The notes under the pieces: generated by a model | Database searches by the model: none | Seen by the model: only the letters and a program-made list of their open reading frames with translations | What the model was told of the DNA's origin: nothing | From: Bacteriovoracaceae bacterium | GTDB taxonomy: Bacteria; Bdellovibrionota; Bacteriovoracia; Bacteriovoracales; Bacteriovoracaceae | Length of the DNA stretch: 13,349 bases | Assembly: GCA_023954595.1 (NCBI GenBank) | Contig: JAGSHJ010000040.1 | Location: 1-13,349, forward strand | Reading direction: 5' to 3' | Shown here: one piece after another, positions 7,069 through 12,994 of the stretch | Numbering within the stretch: the first letter of the stretch is position 1 | Layout of the letters: every line of letters begins with the position of its first letter | Translations under genes and position numbers: made by a program

Positions 7069-8004
7069 TTAGGCTAACTTTTTTAACTTGGCTTCGCAAT
7101 ATCTCAAAAAATCTTTTTTAAAGTCCACTGGATCTAGAATATCCACATCACTTCCTAATTCTTGAAGCCACTGAAAAATATCCTCACTGGGCTCAATAGA
7201 AGCTGCCCATATAAAGTCTCCCTCGGGGTTGGTGAACATACATTGATTTGCAAAATGTTGATTCTTTAAATTTGAATTGAATTTATCTCTTCCATAGACT
7301 TTAAGAATAAGTCTTACTTCAGTCTCACTTACTGCGCGGATACTTGATATGAAGTCATCAATCTCAATTGGTGAGAACATTGTCTTCCACTCAGAGCTCC
7401 CCTCTGAAACACTTTGGATCTGGTCAATGTCTATATTCATTAGACACTTCTGTTGTGCTGCCTCACCTACAAGGGATAAGGTTCCATCTAGAAAAACGAC
7501 CTTACGTGGACAAATAACAAATTTCTGAGTTGCTTTCAGAGTGATCTCAAGACAAACCTCATCAGAGATGGCCTCTTCAATAAATTCTACCATTTCATCT
7601 TGAAGAGCTTGATCACTTCCAATCACATAGGGAGTTTGAAAGCTAACTGGCTCAAGACTCTCAAAAGACGCGAATAAGTTTCGCTCAGACACCTGCTTCT
7701 CAATATCCTCTAGCTTTTCTACTACAGATGAAGATGCTTGAAATTGAAGCCATTCATCCAGTGCGGATTGAGTATCTATTTTATTAGCAGTTAGTGGGAA
7801 TATAACCATTTTCTGACCATGTTCATGCTTTAGGGCCACACCATAGTTAATACCCTGTAGGAAGCCTATAAACGAGTCTAGTTGCCCTTCACTGAGGGTG
7901 AGTTCACTGCACACTACATTAAAGTCTGTGGCCCCACTGGCACTAGTAAAATATTGAAGAATTTCCCAAAACCTCTTCTTTTCCAACATCAACTGAGAAT
8001 TCAT
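7069..8004 (-). CDS. WYL/WCX-domain transcriptional regulator-like protein
   Basis: 311 residues. Residues 8-70 look like a winged-helix DNA-binding region (KKRFWEILQYF, SGATDFNVVCSELTLSEGQLDSFIGFLQ). Residues about 137-200 fit a WYL ligand-sensing fold: VCLEITLKATQKFVICPRKV, then a short DGTLSLVGEA strand and IDIDQIQSVS; the defining W-Y-L is degenerate (LSL at 176-178). Residues about 228-305 fit the WCX extension: VRLILKVYG, then IFQWLQELGSDVDILDP. The family senses small molecules or nucleic acid and regulates transcription. ATG 8004 is preferred over 8022 because GAGG lies 4 nt upstream of it. It heads the unit with the protease and is divergent from the small plus-strand gene, suggesting autoregulation. 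Confidence 0.7.
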   Translation of the reverse strand: MNSQLMLEKKRFWEILQYFTSASGATDFNVVCSELTLSEGQLDSFIGFLQGINYGVALKHEHGQKMVIFPLTANKIDTQSALDEWLQFQASSSVVEKLEDIEKQVSERNLFASFESLEPVSFQTPYVIGSDQALQDEMVEFIEEAISDEVCLEITLKATQKFVICPRKVVFLDGTLSLVGEAAQQKCLMNIDIDQIQSVSEGSSEWKTMFSPIEIDDFISSIRAVSETEVRLILKVYGRDKFNSNLKNQHFANQCMFTNPEGDFIWAASIEPSEDIFQWLQELGSDVDILDPVDFKKDFLRYCEAKLKKLA

Positions 8005-8024
8005 ATAACCTCGCTTTAGCATTC

Positions 8025-8052
8025 TTGATAAAACTTGTCGGAATTATAAAAT
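8025..8052 (+). promoter_or_regulatory. Candidate sigma-70-type promoter for the plus-strand gene at 8097
   Basis: TTGATA (8025-8030) and TAAAAT (8047-8052) are separated by 16 nt; each has five of six consensus bases. The predicted start near 8059 leaves a leader of about 38 nt. Its -10 box overlaps that of the opposing promoter. Confidence 0.45.
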
Positions 8053-8057
8053 AATTC
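8041..8057. repeat. Perfect inverted repeat over the divergent promoters, candidate operator
   Basis: GAATTAT (8041-8047) and ATAATTC (8051-8057) are exact reverse complements separated by AAA. The repeat covers the -10 boxes of both divergent promoters. A dimeric regulator bound here would block both directions. The WYL-type protein encoded next door is the natural candidate, but AT-rich palindromes also arise by chance. Confidence 0.45.
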
Positions 8058-8072
8058 TTTAGTGATTTTTAA
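8043..8072 (-). promoter_or_regulatory. Candidate sigma-70-type promoter for the WYL regulator-protease unit
   Basis: On the minus strand a perfect TATAAT (8048-8043) lies 18 nt after TTAAAA (8072-8067). The predicted start near 8036 gives a leader of about 31 nt to the ATG at 8004. Confidence 0.45.
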
Positions 8073-8096
8073 GCGGTTCTCAGGCATACTTAGGGT

Positions 8097-8582
8097 ATGT
8101 TTGGAAAAAATGCTATGAAATATCCAGCACTTGTGGCCGGAATCATTATGTTTGCGATCTTTTTATCAGATCCAAAAACTAAATCTTGGTGGGGCTCCAT
8201 CAAGGGACGCTACATTCCAAATACCTGTAGGGCCTTAATAGATAGAGTTTCTGAGCATCAGCCTGACAACTGGTCAATGGAGTGTCCAGGAACATCAAAG
8301 ATGATCCTAACGGTAGCTTCAGAACACTCAAGCGATGAGAAAAACCTTAGAACATTAACCTACAGGACAATGGCCAATACACTCAAATCATTCGCAGTAA
8401 TGGCAAATCCAGAAACGCTCATCAACCTTCACACCTTTGAAGTATTAATCGAACATGAGGATTTTGAGGTTTTAGGTCGTACGGATGGACAAGCACTAAC
8501 AAAGCTTCGCTCAATTGAAGGGCAAAACAAGATAGCCCAACACTTAAGACTAACTGTTAAGGTTAAAGAACAATTCAAATAA
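8097..8582 (+). CDS. Small membrane-anchored protein of unknown function
   Basis: 161 residues, the only plus-strand gene of the window. I recognise no family. Residues about 9-23 (YPALVAGIIMFAIFL) form one membrane segment or uncleaved signal; the rest is soluble and probably periplasmic, with two cysteines (C44, C63) that could form a disulfide. The region after C63 looks alpha/beta, with ILTVASEHSSDEKNL, a helix, then HTFEVLIEHEDFEVL. The ATG at 8097 has AGGG only 2 nt upstream; the in-frame ATG at 8115 has a weak TTGGA about 10 nt upstream and may be the real start. It overlaps the 3' end of the pseudouridine synthase gene by 33 bp tail to tail. A good promoter precedes it, which supports that it is a real gene. 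Confidence 0.65.
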   Translation: MFGKNAMKYPALVAGIIMFAIFLSDPKTKSWWGSIKGRYIPNTCRALIDRVSEHQPDNWSMECPGTSKMILTVASEHSSDEKNLRTLTYRTMANTLKSFAVMANPETLINLHTFEVLIEHEDFEVLGRTDGQALTKLRSIEGQNKIAQHLRLTVKVKEQFK

Positions 8583-9410
8583 TTCTAAATTTGGATCCTG
8601 GTAGGTATTTCCACCAACAATATACGAATAGCAATGCAGAAAAAGCCTATCTGAAGGGTTTGCTCCATATAGAGTATCTCCAAGAATAGGAACACCTTCA
8701 GCTGCCAATTGAACTCTAATCTGATGACGATGGCCTTCTTTGAGTTTGATTTGTAGAAGCGTCAAATCTTTTTGTGCATTATGCTCCACTCTTTTGGCCT
8801 CTAGAGTGGCAGTAATGCCTTCAGTGTGTGAGACATCCATTGCCTGTGCCTTTGATCCTTTAACGCCACCATAGACAATTTTATGTGTAAGGGAGCAGCT
8901 TGCGAAATTTCCCTGAACAATGGCGTAATAAGTTTTCTCTTTAACCAAAGTAGAAAAACTATCTCTTAGCTCTTTATGCAAAAAATCTTTTTTACAATAA
9001 ATTAAAAGACCGGAAGTTTCATAGTCTAGCCTATATAGAAGTCCCCTATCATAGTTTTGTGAATTCACTTCAAGAACCTGGTCTGGCCACTGAGACCTGA
9101 CAAAGCTTAGAACATTATTTGAATCAGAGTAACTAAGAGGATGTGAGTGACAACTATATGGCTTAGATAGAACTATAAAATCCGACGTCTCTTCCAAAAC
9201 TTTTACATCGCGATCACATACTGGATTTATTTTAAGATAGTTAATTGCATCGAGTGAAATGTTTTTACAATCACCCTTATTTACAGGCAGTTCCCAGAAC
9301 TTCTTTTTTTCTCCAAGTTTTTTCACCTGGCTCTTGGTTACAGAGCTAATTGAGCTCATTGCCTCATAAAGATTTGGGAATGATTCAAGAAAACATATAC
9401 CGGCCTTCAT
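8550..9410 (-). CDS. RluA-family RNA pseudouridine synthase
   Basis: 286 residues. The family isomerises uridine to pseudouridine in rRNA or tRNA. The catalytic motif is LLYRLDYETSGLLIYCK with D129 as the nucleophile; the usual HRLDK..SG is here YRLDYETSG, so the histidine and lysine are both replaced. Other marks are VLSKPYSCHSHP (80-91), KEKTYYAIVQG (157-167) and EGHRHQIRVQLAAEGVPILGDTLYG (start at 225). The N-terminal 60 residues do not show a convincing S4 domain. The target uridine cannot be told. The ATG overlaps the motB stop by one base (TAATG), indicating translational coupling to motB, and the 3' end overlaps the convergent small gene. Whether it is RluA, RluC/D or TruC-like is open. 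Confidence 0.85.
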   Translation of the reverse strand: MKAGICFLESFPNLYEAMSSISSVTKSQVKKLGEKKKFWELPVNKGDCKNISLDAINYLKINPVCDRDVKVLEETSDFIVLSKPYSCHSHPLSYSDSNNVLSFVRSQWPDQVLEVNSQNYDRGLLYRLDYETSGLLIYCKKDFLHKELRDSFSTLVKEKTYYAIVQGNFASCSLTHKIVYGGVKGSKAQAMDVSHTEGITATLEAKRVEHNAQKDLTLLQIKLKEGHRHQIRVQLAAEGVPILGDTLYGANPSDRLFLHCYSYIVGGNTYQDPNLELFELFFNLNS

Positions 9411-10222
9411 TATTGGGCCGGTACCTCACGGCCTTTTGACTTGAGATCTCTCTTGCGTAAGATGAACTCGACCTTTCTGTCTTTGTCCGAACCTGTTGCA
9501 CGAGTGTCCCCATAGAAGACCGTGGTTATTTTTTCAGGACGAACACCTCTTTTAATTAGTGCTTTTGTGACTTCTTGTGCTCTTAATGAACTTAGCTCAA
9601 AAGGTCCTTTAGACGGATCATTACTTACTTGCTCACCTTCAGCGGCATAGCCTTCAACAAATAATGTCCAATCGTTGTCTCGCATAAGCTTTATAATCTT
9701 TTGAAATACCGGCACTACATTAGAGTTTGCCATGACAGTACTTCCCTCTTTGAAGAGGATATTGTCCTTAACTCGTATTTTTACACCTTCAGACATTTGT
9801 TGCATAGTCACCGACTCAGACAAACGATAATCCTGTAAGGTTTTACGCATTTCTGCGATGTCTTCATCCGACTCACGATTAATCTCGTGTTTGTCCAGTA
9901 TGCCTTCAGTAGTCAATAGATCTATTGGAAAGGGTTGAACTGGCTCTTGTGATTCAATCATTGTTGGTGAGTCATCTGGAGATTTACCAAGTTGGATTGT
10001 CTCACCAATCTTCATTGCATTTCCAGCGAAGGCCTTTCGAATCGAGCCAGCAACTGATTCAAACTTTGAAACGTCTTGCTTACTCATTGCGTACAATAGA
10101 ACAAAGAATGTTAGTAGTAATGTAACCAGATCCGAAAATGTTGCCATCCACGCAGGGGCACCTGGAGGTGGACATTCCTCACACTTTGGTGGTTCTGGAC
10201 ATTCCATATTCTCGTCAGCCAT
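9410..10222 (-). CDS. motB: Flagellar stator protein MotB (PomB-like)
   Basis: 270 residues. The single membrane segment at about 27-47 follows APAWMATFSDLVTLLLTFF, with D31 at the place of the ion-carrying aspartate. The plug/linker follows, then an OmpA-like peptidoglycan-binding domain at about 145-256 (VKIRVKDNILFKEGS, LFVEGYA, ELSSLRAQEV, DRKVEFIL). The N-terminal tail has C8, C14 and C17 in a proline-rich context ending CPPPGAPAWM, which resembles Vibrio PomB (CDCPPPGLPLWM) more than Escherichia coli MotB, suggesting sodium-driven rotation; this is inference. It begins 2 nt after the motA stop and overlaps the pseudouridine synthase start by one base. Confidence 0.93.
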   Translation of the reverse strand: MADENMECPEPPKCEECPPPGAPAWMATFSDLVTLLLTFFVLLYAMSKQDVSKFESVAGSIRKAFAGNAMKIGETIQLGKSPDDSPTMIESQEPVQPFPIDLLTTEGILDKHEINRESDEDIAEMRKTLQDYRLSESVTMQQMSEGVKIRVKDNILFKEGSTVMANSNVVPVFQKIIKLMRDNDWTLFVEGYAAEGEQVSNDPSKGPFELSSLRAQEVTKALIKRGVRPEKITTVFYGDTRATGSDKDRKVEFILRKRDLKSKGREVPAQ

Positions 10223-10224
10223 AA

Positions 10225-10995
10225 TTACGCCGCTTCCTCTTCCCCTTTAGATCTCTCACCTGGAGGTAAGAAGGAGTCAAGTTTTTCTCTAATTACTCTT
10301 GGGTTTTCACCCGCAACTATCCCTAAAACACCGGCAATGATAATATTCATTTTAAGTGCTTCAGAGTCTGATCTAAATTTCAGTTTATTTGCAATTGGAA
10401 GAGCAAAAACGTTTGCTAGTACTGCTCCGTAGAAAGTTGTAAGAATTGCAACTGCCATCGATTTACCAAGTTCTTCTGGTCCCCCTGAGAGGTTTTGAAG
10501 CATGATAACCAGACCAATAAGAGTACCAATCATACCAAATGCAGGTCCATCGTTTCCTACCTCAGTCATAATTGCGATACCTGTTTTGTGTCTATCAACC
10601 ATTGAATCGATTTCAAGTTGTAAAATAGAGGTAATGACTTCTGGTGGACGATTGTCCGCTGCAAGTGTTACCGCTTTTTTAAGAAAAGTATCCTCAACTG
10701 GAACTTTCTCTAAAGCGAAAACAGATTCTCTTCTTGCTGTCTCTGCAAGTTTTTGAATCTCATCGATCATACCTTTTGGATCTGTAGGTGTGGTGAATAC
10801 TGACTTCATATAAACCGGAACCAAGGTTTTTATTTGATCCATTGGCCATTTAATAAAGACCGCTGCGATCACCCCTCCTCCAACAACAAGAATTGATGGT
10901 GTATCAATAAATGCTGTAAGGGTTCCCCCCGAAAGAATCGATCCTAAAATTGCGGCCACGGCCAAGACCAGGCCTACGATGGTTGCTAAATCCAT
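10225..10995 (-). CDS. motA: Flagellar stator protein MotA (PomA-like)
   Basis: 256 residues, the PomA size. Four membrane segments at about 1-22, 30-50, 147-168 and 178-203. The start MDLATIVGL closely resembles that of PomA, and DPKGMIDEIQKLAETARRES (72-91) with ALEKVPVE fits the cytoplasmic loop that contacts the rotor. P151 (GPAFGMIGTLIGL) and P200 (ALPIANKL) match the conserved prolines, and T158 and T186 sit where PomA has pore threonines by my alignment. ATG 10995 is preferred over an in-frame ATG at 11013, since GGGA precedes it at about 7 nt and the protein then begins like PomA. It pairs with MotB to convert ion flow into torque and is preceded by a sigma-28-like promoter. Confidence 0.93.
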   Translation of the reverse strand: MDLATIVGLVLAVAAILGSILSGGTLTAFIDTPSILVVGGGVIAAVFIKWPMDQIKTLVPVYMKSVFTTPTDPKGMIDEIQKLAETARRESVFALEKVPVEDTFLKKAVTLAADNRPPEVITSILQLEIDSMVDRHKTGIAIMTEVGNDGPAFGMIGTLIGLVIMLQNLSGGPEELGKSMAVAILTTFYGAVLANVFALPIANKLKFRSDSEALKMNIIIAGVLGIVAGENPRVIREKLDSFLPPGERSKGEEEAA

Positions 10996-11032
10996 AGTTT
11001 TATCCCATTGCAAAATTGCTTGTTCGTCTACA

Positions 11033-11060
11033 AGATCGGACTTAACAGGAATGAACTTTA
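11033..11060 (-). promoter_or_regulatory. Candidate sigma-28 (FliA) flagellar promoter for motAB-rluA
   Basis: On the minus strand TAAAGTT (11060-11054) is a seven-base match to the sigma-28 -35 consensus, and TCCGATCT (11040-11033) carries the CCGAT core of GCCGATAA. The spacer is one base longer than the usual 11 nt after an 8-base -35. The predicted start lies about 33 nt before the motA ATG. A flagellar class-3 promoter here is what the downstream genes would lead one to expect. Confidence 0.5.
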
Positions 11061-11106
11061 AAAGATTTTAGGAAATTTAACAACTTACAGGAGCAAAAGG
11101 ATCAGG

Positions 11107-12492
11107 TTAGGCTGCAATCTTAAGGATTTGCCCCTTAATCAGTGCTTTTACCTCATCTTCGAATGAACGCTTAATAACACCTTTGGAAGTTTTCTCCTCT
11201 ACAATTTTAAAGAAGATGTTGTCCTCATAAGAAATGGAACACATTATTGATAAAAGATGTGTCAGTTTAAGGTTTAGATCCTTTAGTTCTTGAGGAGAGA
11301 TTTCTCCAGGAGTATCAAGGTAGCTTTTTAACCAATTTTTAATTGCGATCAAACTTCTAAGTTTAGCGTCAAGTCCCCTACAGGTAAAAGACTCAACCAA
11401 GCTTTCTTGGCGGCATAAAAAGTTTTCAATGAGTAAAAACTCTTCCTTTGCAATTTTTTTAACAAACCTATTTTTCAGTGAGAATAAAAATGACTTTGCA
11501 GTTTCTAAGTACTCAAGGAAAAGCTCCAAGGATTTAAGCTGGTCACTTTCGCTTGCAAGTAAATCATTTATGATTGCCTGCATTTTTGGATGCACTAAAC
11601 CTGATTGCATCTCATCCCATGCTTCTCTCAAACAAGGATAGTTTTCAAATGCGTTGATAAGAGGTCTTATGTAAACTTCATTAAGTTCATTAATCACTGA
11701 GCTTATATAGCTCTCAACACTTTCTTTTAGATATTGAACCTTCTCAATATCACGATACATAAAGGCCTTGTGGCGAGCTTGCTCGGCCGTGATCAAAAAG
11801 TGTTGTGTTCTTCTACTTAGAACGCCCCACGCTTCTTGATAAACGTTATCTTGCAACTCACAACTTCTAATAAAGTAGTCATAAGTAAGGTTACGATTCA
11901 TCTCTAACCAACGTGAATGCTGGTTATATACTTCAGCTTTCTCCTGAGACAACTCAAATGTTTGTGCTGTAACAAATAGATTCTGAGTTTGGTGAGAGAT
12001 GATTAAGTCTTCTAATGCTTGATGGATCTCTACAGAGTTTTGAGCATGATTTGCTTTGTAGACAAAAAGATCACCTAGTTCAAACCATACCTTGTAGCTG
12101 TCTTGATTGTTTTTAAAGTCATCCAAAGAGTGCTTAGTCAGCTCTTTTTGTACATCGACGGACTTATGAATATTATCCACACGAAAAATATGAATCGAAT
12201 CAAAATTGGACATCACCAAGTGTGTCTCTACTCCACTGTGAACTTGTTCATAAATTTCATCAAACATTTTATCAGTAAGCTCGGCCGCGCAAAGATCACT
12301 CTCCATAAAAGGCACGTAACACTTTTGCTTATCCTGAATGACCTGTTTAATTTTAAACATTAGATTATAGGCGGACTTCTCATCCCATGGGATAAACACA
12401 TGCTTTCTAATATTTTTTTGAAGAAGTGGGTCTTTTGAGAAAGTGTAGATATTAGATATTCTCTCAAAGACTTTAGAACGGGCCCATTGCAT
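11107..12492 (-). CDS. Conserved-looking 461-residue cytoplasmic protein of unknown function
   Basis: I do not recognise this protein. It has no signal peptide, membrane segment or catalytic motif that I can name. It is rich in predicted helix, charged and aromatic residues. Residues about 80-125 look alpha/beta (VETHLVMSNFDSIHIFRVDN), residues 180-460 are nearly all helix (for example ESVESYISSVINELNEVY, LESLELFLEYLETAKSF-like stretches near 320-345, LRSLIAIKNWLKSYL). Seven or so cysteines are scattered without a metal-binding spacing. Codon use looks like its neighbours, so nothing suggests recent transfer. ATG 12492 is chosen because AGGAG lies 6 nt upstream, inside the short palindrome 12494-12503. 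It has its own promoter and lies about 110 nt upstream of motA on the same strand; a link with motility is possible but unsupported. Confidence 0.75.
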   Translation of the reverse strand: MQWARSKVFERISNIYTFSKDPLLQKNIRKHVFIPWDEKSAYNLMFKIKQVIQDKQKCYVPFMESDLCAAELTDKMFDEIYEQVHSGVETHLVMSNFDSIHIFRVDNIHKSVDVQKELTKHSLDDFKNNQDSYKVWFELGDLFVYKANHAQNSVEIHQALEDLIISHQTQNLFVTAQTFELSQEKAEVYNQHSRWLEMNRNLTYDYFIRSCELQDNVYQEAWGVLSRRTQHFLITAEQARHKAFMYRDIEKVQYLKESVESYISSVINELNEVYIRPLINAFENYPCLREAWDEMQSGLVHPKMQAIINDLLASESDQLKSLELFLEYLETAKSFLFSLKNRFVKKIAKEEFLLIENFLCRQESLVESFTCRGLDAKLRSLIAIKNWLKSYLDTPGEISPQELKDLNLKLTHLLSIMCSISYEDNIFFKIVEEKTSKGVIKRSFEDEVKALIKGQILKIAA

Positions 12493-12532
12493 CAGGAGCT
12501 CCTAGGAGATGATTACGTTCAACTAGTTACCC

Positions 12533-12561
12533 ATTCTAGGGCGATGCACAATACCAAACAA
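12533..12561 (-). promoter_or_regulatory. Candidate sigma-70-type promoter for the 461-residue protein gene
   Basis: On the minus strand TTGTTT (12561-12556) and TAGAAT (12538-12533) are 17 nt apart. The -10 box has five of six consensus bases, the -35 only three. The predicted start near 12526 gives a 34-nt leader. Confidence 0.35.
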
Positions 12562-12562
12562 G

Positions 12563-12578
12563 AATAATCGTGATTATT
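12563..12578. repeat. Inverted repeat next to the -35 of the 461-residue protein gene, candidate operator
   Basis: AATAATC (12563-12569) and GATTATT (12572-12578) are exact reverse complements with a 2-nt centre. It lies immediately upstream of the predicted -35 box, a usual site for an activator or repressor. AT-rich composition makes chance occurrence possible. Confidence 0.35.
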
Positions 12579-12605
12579 TATAGAGATTCAAAGAATTTTG
12601 AATAC

Positions 12606-12646
12606 TTAGAGGAAACAAATCCCTATTAAGAGTTTGCTTCCTCTAA
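12606..12646 (-). terminator. Strong hairpin over the stop codon of the 65-residue protein gene, no T-run
   Basis: On the minus strand TTAGAGGAAGCAAA (12646-12633) pairs with TTTGTTTCCTCTAA (12619-12606) over 14 bp with a single G-U, around a 13-nt loop that contains the stop codon. The sequence after it (GTATTCAAAATTC) has no T-tract, so it is not a classic intrinsic terminator. It may protect the 3' end, mark an RNase processing site, or act with Rho. Half of the stem is coding sequence. Confidence 0.45.
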
Positions 12647-12823
12647 CATAGTTGCGTCAATATAGCTGACCATAGCTTTTCTAAGCTCATCCAGGCTCAC
12701 TTTCTCTTGAGCAGCTTCAGAGTTAAAAAGCTCTTCTTTTATCATTTTAACTGGAAAGCCAGTCAAATCGGCCAAGGACTCTAATGAAACCATTTCTTGG
12801 TCCTGAGTTTTATTTTCCAACAT
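12626..12823 (-). CDS. 65-residue protein, HTH-like, unknown function
   Basis: Starts MLENKTQDQEMVSLESLADL and is mainly helical and acidic. VSLESLADLTGFPVKMIKEELF (12-33) has the helix-turn-helix look of small DNA-binding proteins (LADLTGFPVKMIKEEL, with a glycine at the turn), followed by VSLDELRKAMVSYIDATM. This is pattern impression, not a family match. The ATG at 12823 is chosen because AAGGAG lies 6 nt upstream; an in-frame TTG at 12847 has no such site. A TTGACA-type promoter lies 60 nt upstream, and the stop lies in the loop of a 14-bp hairpin. Good start signals and a dedicated promoter support a real gene despite its size. Confidence 0.65.
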   Translation of the reverse strand: MLENKTQDQEMVSLESLADLTGFPVKMIKEELFNSEAAQEKVSLDELRKAMVSYIDATMLEEANS

Positions 12824-12889
12824 GCTAAGCTCCTTGCTGTTGTTCAAAAACCTAGCCTTTCCCTGGCCGGTTCCCCTCTCTTGAAACCA

Positions 12890-12919
12890 AGCATATCTGT
12901 ATCAAAAAACTTATGTCAA
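12890..12919 (-). promoter_or_regulatory. Candidate sigma-70-type promoter for the 65-residue protein gene
   Basis: On the minus strand a perfect TTGACA (12919-12914) is followed after 18 nt by TATGCT (12895-12890). The predicted start near 12883 gives a leader of about 60 nt, which is purine-rich and holds only weak hairpins. The 70 bp before it (12920-12994), after the pabB stop, are very AT-rich with short weak inverted repeats and no clear terminator. Confidence 0.5.
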
Positions 12920-12994
12920 ACATTCTAGCTCAGATGTAAGTTTTTTTAATTTTTACTTAAGAAAGTATTTTTAAGTGACTGAATTTACTAAGTT

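Noticed and set aside
6442..8582. Defence or bacteriocin-immunity system (WYL regulator, CPBP protease, small membrane protein)
   Set aside because: WYL and CPBP proteins do occur in such systems, but there is no effector, nuclease, toxin or peptide precursor, and the surroundings are core genes. The evidence only supports a regulatory unit.
10502..10756. Plus-strand reading frame of 84 codons inside motA
   Set aside because: It is antisense to a fully conserved stator gene and has no start signals.
12103..12363. Plus-strand reading frame of 86 codons inside the 461-residue protein gene
   Set aside because: The opposite strand holds a long frame with promoter and binding site; this one has neither and a low-complexity hydrophobic composition.
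12947..12980. Possible terminator after pabB
   Set aside because: The short ACTTAA/TTAAGT stem is AT-only and is followed by A-rich rather than T-rich sequence on the minus strand, so it is not convincing.
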